Positions 14,071-16,415 of a stretch of DNA of 16,415 nt are shown in pieces. The first letter of the stretch is position 1. Every line of letters starts with the position of its first letter. Both the position numbers and the translations under genes were made by a program. The stretch is from JBBPXY01 sp038200435 (lineage in GTDB: Bacteria > Actinomycetota > Thermoleophilia > Solirubrobacterales > Solirubrobacteraceae): the NCBI GenBank assembly GCA_038200435.1, contig JBBPXY010000020.1, positions 1 through 16,415 on the forward strand, given 5' to 3'. The notes under the pieces are model-generated. The model was not told the DNA's origin and searched no databases. It was given only the letters and a program-made list of their open reading frames with translations.

Positions 14071-15141
14071 TCAGATCAAGAACACCTCACGCGCGATCTG
14101 CCGTAGCGCCGAACGCAGCGCCGGCGGGTCGCCGCGGTCAGCGAGCACGGTCGAGTCGACCCAGCCGCGCGCCCCGGCCGGCACCCAGGCCGCACTTATC
14201 ACTTCGACGCACGATGCGCTGGCGCAGCACACGCGGCTGTGCGCGTCGAGGCCCGGCGGCGGGCAATCGGGATGGCCTTTCTCCCGCAGGCAGCGCACGC
14301 AAAAAGCCCGCACCCGGTCGCCCGGGCTTAGCCAGAACAACTCGGTCCCACCTGGTAGGTAGCGCAGGGCGTAGCGCTCGGCGCTCAGGTCGGTCGCCAC
14401 TCCTTGAGAATCCGGCGTGCGTACCGCGCGCACGGTCGTTGGCTGGGCGGGGAAGCACGATCGCGCAGGAGCAGGCGGCCCGCCGCACTGGAAGCCGCTG
14501 CGCTCCCGCGAGCCCGGTTTCCGCGGTCCGCACTGCTTGCGGTAGGGAGAAGACGCGTTGTCGCCGCGACAGTCGAAGTCGAGCGAATCCGGTCCGCACA
14601 TGATCTCGCTGGCCGAAGTGTCCTCGTCGGCGAAACGGCGGTTGCCGTAGCCTGCCGCGAGCCACCCGCTCTTTGTCGGACGGCCGTCGCGCAGCGCGTA
14701 GCCAAATACGAAGCCTTCGCCCTCCGCTGGGCGGGGCCCGGGATCCGGGCACTTACGATCGGCTCCGCCGTCACGCCGGCTCTGCCGGCCGAAGACGCCG
14801 CCCACCGGCACGATCACCGGCGCCCCGTCGGCGTAGAGCACCGGCGCGGTGGGCGACGGGCCCTTGCGCACCGCCACCCCGCGTTGCCCTCGCGGAAGGT
14901 GCCGCGCCGGCTCGCTTGCCATAACACGCCACGGCGAATAGCAGACATTGACCGTCCGGGCACCGTGGGTGCAACCGCCCGGAGCACCAGCGGCCAGCGC
15001 GCGCTCGGGATCGGCGGCCAGCGCGGCCCCACCGACGGCGACGGCGCCGAGCGCGCTGCGGCCGAGGAAGGAGCGCCGTGTGTGATCGTCAGCGAGGCGC
15101 AGTGCGGCGTCGTGCACCAGATCGTCGAGGCGGCGCGGCAT
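14071..15141 (-). CDS. Tat-exported cysteine-rich protein, unknown function
   Basis: This 356-residue protein starts with a twin-arginine signal: TRRSFLG at 21-27 followed by a small-residue hydrophobic stretch (about 29-44). The mature part holds 14 Cys, including CVRC and a CCASASC cluster near the C-terminus, so it is likely disulfide-stabilised or metal/cofactor-binding. I see two possible SH3b-like segments, each ending in a GW motif: one from RGVAVRKGP to SGWLAAGY, the other from YALRYLPGG to RGWVDSTVL. This is inference from pattern. Tat export implies folding in the cytoplasm, perhaps with a cofactor. A TAGTCT -10-like hexamer is 9 nt before the ATG. I do not recognise the family. Confidence 0.8.
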   Translation of the reverse strand: MPRRLDDLVHDAALRLADDHTRRSFLGRSALGAVAVGGAALAADPERALAAGAPGGCTHGARTVNVCYSPWRVMASEPARHLPRGQRGVAVRKGPSPTAPVLYADGAPVIVPVGGVFGRQSRRDGGADRKCPDPGPRPAEGEGFVFGYALRDGRPTKSGWLAAGYGNRRFADEDTSASEIMCGPDSLDFDCRGDNASSPYRKQCGPRKPGSRERSGFQCGGPPAPARSCFPAQPTTVRAVRTPDSQGVATDLSAERYALRYLPGGTELFWLSPGDRVRAFCVRCLREKGHPDCPPPGLDAHSRVCCASASCVEVISAAWVPAGARGWVDSTVLADRGDPPALRSALRQIAREVFLI

Positions 15142-15150
15142 CCCGGGCGC

Positions 15151-15156
15151 AGACTA
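15151..15156 (-). promoter_or_regulatory. -10-like hexamer of the cysteine-rich Tat gene
   Basis: Minus-strand TAGTCT ends 9 nt before the ATG at 15141, inside the 35-bp gap after the DUF2294 gene. This gives the Tat gene a possible promoter of its own. Confidence 0.5.
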
Positions 15157-15176
15157 CCGGCGCCTTTTAGACGGTG

Positions 15177-15539
15177 TCACCCGGCGAGAACGAAGAGCTC
15201 GAGCTCGAGATCCGGCCCGACGTGATGAGCGGAGATGAAGCGGCTGACAGTGTGTTGCGTGATCCCTTCGACGGCCTTGATGAAGCGTTGCTCCATCGTG
15301 GTCTGGAACGTGTTGCGCGTCTCGTGCACGACGGCCTGGCGCTGAAGCTCGATCATCGTCTTCTCCACGTCGGTGTAGATGTCGCCCATGAGACAAGCGA
15401 GCATGTCGTCGCCCATCATCTGGGTGTGCGTGGAGGCCGGCCGGCGCCCGTGGTAGCGCTCGTGCATGTCGCCGAGCGCTTCGCTCACCTGAGCGAGCTG
15501 CTCGTCCCCGATCGGAGGGGCGTTCTCGAGGTTCGCCAT
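15177..15539 (-). CDS. DUF2294 (YbcI-like) protein, copy A
   Basis: This 120-residue soluble protein matches DUF2294 (PF10057; the Bacillus YbcI family, sometimes annotated as Na-translocating decarboxylase without proof). Shared family features visible here are GDDMLACLMGDIYTDVEKTMI (about 43-63), TFQTTMEQRFIKAVE (about 77-91) and the ending VGPDLELELFVLAG. A Shine-Dalgarno AGGGGG lies 5 nt before the ATG, so this copy is not leaderless, unlike its divergent paralogue. The biochemical role is unknown. It lies upstream of the cysteine-rich Tat gene on the same strand and may be co-transcribed with it. Confidence 0.88.
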   Translation of the reverse strand: MANLENAPPIGDEQLAQVSEALGDMHERYHGRRPASTHTQMMGDDMLACLMGDIYTDVEKTMIELQRQAVVHETRNTFQTTMEQRFIKAVEGITQHTVSRFISAHHVGPDLELELFVLAG

Positions 15540-15544
15540 GCGAA

Positions 15545-15550
15545 CCCCCT
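15545..15550 (-). promoter_or_regulatory. Shine-Dalgarno of DUF2294 copy A
   Basis: Minus-strand AGGGGG (within GAGAGGGGG) stands 5 nt before the ATG at 15539. It supports this start and contrasts with the leaderless pattern of the divergent copy. Confidence 0.6.
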
Positions 15551-15675
15551 CTCTTGTCCGTCCTCCGGTACAGACCGCGAGAGGCAGAGGACGGAACGAG
15601 AACCCAGCCGCGGCGCTACTGACGGCCTACCCGCCGCCCGCGGCCCTCAAGCAGGAACATGAAGGCTCGCGCACG

Positions 15676-15681
15676 TAGACT
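15676..15681 (+). promoter_or_regulatory. -10-like hexamer of DUF2294 copy B
   Basis: TAGACT lies 11 nt before the GTG at 15693. There is no Shine-Dalgarno in this interval, so the mRNA probably starts within a few nucleotides of the start codon. It is in the 153-bp divergent gap between the two DUF2294 genes. Confidence 0.45.
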
Positions 15682-15692
15682 TCCAACGGTCC

Positions 15693-16085
15693 GTGAGCTC
15701 TCCAACCCCCCGCGAACCCGACCAGGCCGAAGCGGCCGACTCGCAGGGCGACGTGCGCAGCGCGATCTCGGACGGTCTCGTCGCGTTGCTCAAGGAGTTC
15801 TTCGGCCGCGGGCCCGAGAGCGCGAAGACCTACGTGACCGGCGATCTCGTGGTGTGTCTGCTGCGCGGCGGGCTCACCCGCATCGAGCACACGCTGATCG
15901 ACAGTGGCCACGGCGACGAGGTGATACGTCAGCGCGTCGCTTTCCAAGAGGTCATGCGCGAGCGCTTCGAGGCGGTCGTTGCCCGGGCGACCGGTCGGCC
16001 TGTGGTCGGGTTCATGTCGGGCAACCAACAGGACCCTGACCTGATGTGCGAGGTGTTCGTCCTCGCGTCCGACACCACGGAGTAG
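15693..16085 (+). CDS. DUF2294 (YbcI-like) protein, copy B
   Basis: This 130-residue protein is a diverged paralogue of copy A. It keeps the same ordered features: GRGPESAKTYVTGDLVVCLL (about 39-58, compare the G-R-P-S-T-GD-CL pattern of copy A), RIEHTLI, AFQEVMRERFEAVV, and QDPDLMCEVFVLA near the end. A polar, Asp/Glu-rich leader of about 22 residues precedes the domain. The start is a GTG at 15693; an internal GTG near codon 21 is possible. Function unknown. The head-to-head arrangement with copy A suggests shared control of the two genes. Confidence 0.85.
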   Translation: MSSPTPREPDQAEAADSQGDVRSAISDGLVALLKEFFGRGPESAKTYVTGDLVVCLLRGGLTRIEHTLIDSGHGDEVIRQRVAFQEVMRERFEAVVARATGRPVVGFMSGNQQDPDLMCEVFVLASDTTE

Positions 16086-16089
16086 CGCC

Positions 16090-16095
16090 TACCCT
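16090..16095 (+). promoter_or_regulatory. -10-like hexamer of the small membrane gene
   Basis: TACCCT lies 6 nt before the GTG at 16102, the spacing expected if transcription starts at the start codon. It falls in the 16-bp gap after DUF2294 copy B. Confidence 0.5.
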
Positions 16096-16101
16096 CAGGC
16101 C

Positions 16102-16278
16102 GTGACCGTCGTCGACCTCGTCGCGAGCATCATCGCCATAGTGGTGGCGATCGTCTTCATCGCCTACGTCTCCCGTGAGGCGCTGCGAGGTGCTCCGGAT
16201 CGCCGTGCCGAGGATGACGCGCGCGCCTTCTTCGACCGGCACGGGCACTGGCCCGACGAACCGGCGCCAGGCGCCTAG
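16102..16278 (+). CDS. 58-residue single-span membrane protein
   Basis: This short ORF encodes an N-terminal transmembrane helix (about 3-22, VVDLVASIIAIVVAIVFIAY) followed by a charged, Arg/Asp/Glu-rich cytoplasmic-type tail ending in a Pro-rich segment. Support for its being real: a GTG start with a -10-like TACCCT 6 nt upstream, hydrophobicity typical of small membrane proteins, and tight packing behind DUF2294 copy B. No family is recognised. Its TAG stop lies in a CTAG that is also the apparent target site of the IS481-type element, so the insertion appears to sit exactly at the end of the gene without shortening it. Confidence 0.65.
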   Translation: MTVVDLVASIIAIVVAIVFIAYVSREALRGAPDRRAEDDARAFFDRHGHWPDEPAPGA

Positions 16279-16279
16279 C
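16274..16279. repeat. presumed IS481 target site CCTAGC (NCTAGN), one copy visible
   Basis: CCTAGC directly abuts the inferred IS end at 16280 and fits the NCTAGN target reported for IS481, which is duplicated on insertion. The second copy would lie beyond the right edge of the window. Confidence 0.5.
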
Positions 16280-16415
16280 TGTTGTTCCTAGGCAGGTTGG
16301 TCAGTCGTGAGCCGGGTGGCTTGTGGCTGAGGGAGCCGTGTGGTCGGGTGTAGTTGTAGTGATCGAGCCAGCCGCGTAGCGCTGCGGTGCGTTCGGCGCT
16401 GGTGTGGTAGGTGCG
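16275..16415 (-). CDS. IS481-family transposase, C-terminal 46 residues (5' part outside window)
   Basis: The minus strand encodes the end of a DDE transposase of the IS481 type. LDHYNYTRPHGSL (residues 17-29 of the visible part) is the hallmark motif that follows the last catalytic Glu, and HKPPGSRLTNL is a typical C-terminus of these enzymes in actinobacteria. The catalytic Asp/Glu residues are outside the window, so integrity cannot be judged. The frame stays open to base 16415. The last Ser codon and the TAG stop lie in the presumed target site rather than within the element. Confidence 0.88.
   Translation of the reverse strand, partial: RTYHTSAERTAALRGWLDHYNYTRPHGSLSHKPPGSRLTNLPRNNS
16280..16415 (-). 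mobile_element. left (transposase 3') end of an IS481-family insertion sequence
   Basis: The element appears to begin with TGT at 16280, the usual tip of IS481-family inverted repeats. The terminal repeat (about 16280-16304, TGTTGTTCCTAGGCAGGTTG and on) overlaps the transposase C-terminal codons. The right end and second repeat are outside the window. Confidence 0.65.

Noticed and set aside
1..16415. CRISPR arrays, tRNA or rRNA genes, prophage or defence islands
   Set aside because: No regularly spaced repeats, cloverleaf-like sequences with CCA ends, phage structural genes or recognisable defence effectors were seen on either strand. This was by eye, so a covariance-model search could still find a small RNA.

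Overview
The window is very GC-rich, densely coded DNA that fits a high-GC actinobacterium. A DUF6458-type membrane protein, a divergent pair of DUF2294 proteins, several Tat-exported proteins and many apparently leaderless genes suggest the Thermoleophilia/Solirubrobacterales type. That placement is inferred from gene content; no rRNA or other phylogenetic marker is present.

Left part (1-5759). A Tat-exported phosphoesterase (phospholipase C/acid phosphatase family) runs off the left edge on the minus strand. Upstream of it, on the same strand, an acyl-CoA dehydrogenase is followed by a membrane-anchored DUF1025-type metallopeptidase. A small DUF6458 membrane protein diverges from the dehydrogenase. 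Then come a minus-strand lipoprotein with an NTF2-like tail and a divergent plus-strand acyl-CoA carboxylase carboxyltransferase. The dehydrogenase and the carboxyltransferase point to acyl-CoA metabolism.

Middle part (5788-11670, all plus strand). An exported neutral-ceramidase-like amidase overlaps a rhodanese by 4 bp. Next, a protein with a von Willebrand A (MIDAS) signature overlaps a J-domain protein whose HPD motif reads HTD. After these come a secreted LysM-LysM-lytic transglycosylase with a strong Shine-Dalgarno sequence, and three tightly packed genes for small, very acidic, probably disordered proteins.

Right part (11702-16415). A PilB/GspE-type secretion ATPase (minus) diverges from arfB, a GGQ ribosome-rescue hydrolase. 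A strong two-way hairpin separates arfB from a convergent Tat-exported cysteine-rich protein. Two divergent DUF2294 paralogues follow, then a 58-residue single-span membrane protein too short for most gene callers. At the right edge lies the 3' end of an IS481-family transposase. Its inferred left end abuts a CTAG palindrome that supplies the stop codon of both the transposase and the small membrane gene.

Regulation. At least eight start codons have a TANNNT -10-like hexamer 6-11 nt upstream and usually no Shine-Dalgarno sequence, which suggests that leaderless transcription is the rule here. Genes with clear Shine-Dalgarno sequences (the VWA gene, the LysM transglycosylase, the third acidic protein, the minus-strand DUF2294) are the exceptions. 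No RNA genes, CRISPR array or prophage were seen, and no gene-free stretch exceeds 300 bases.
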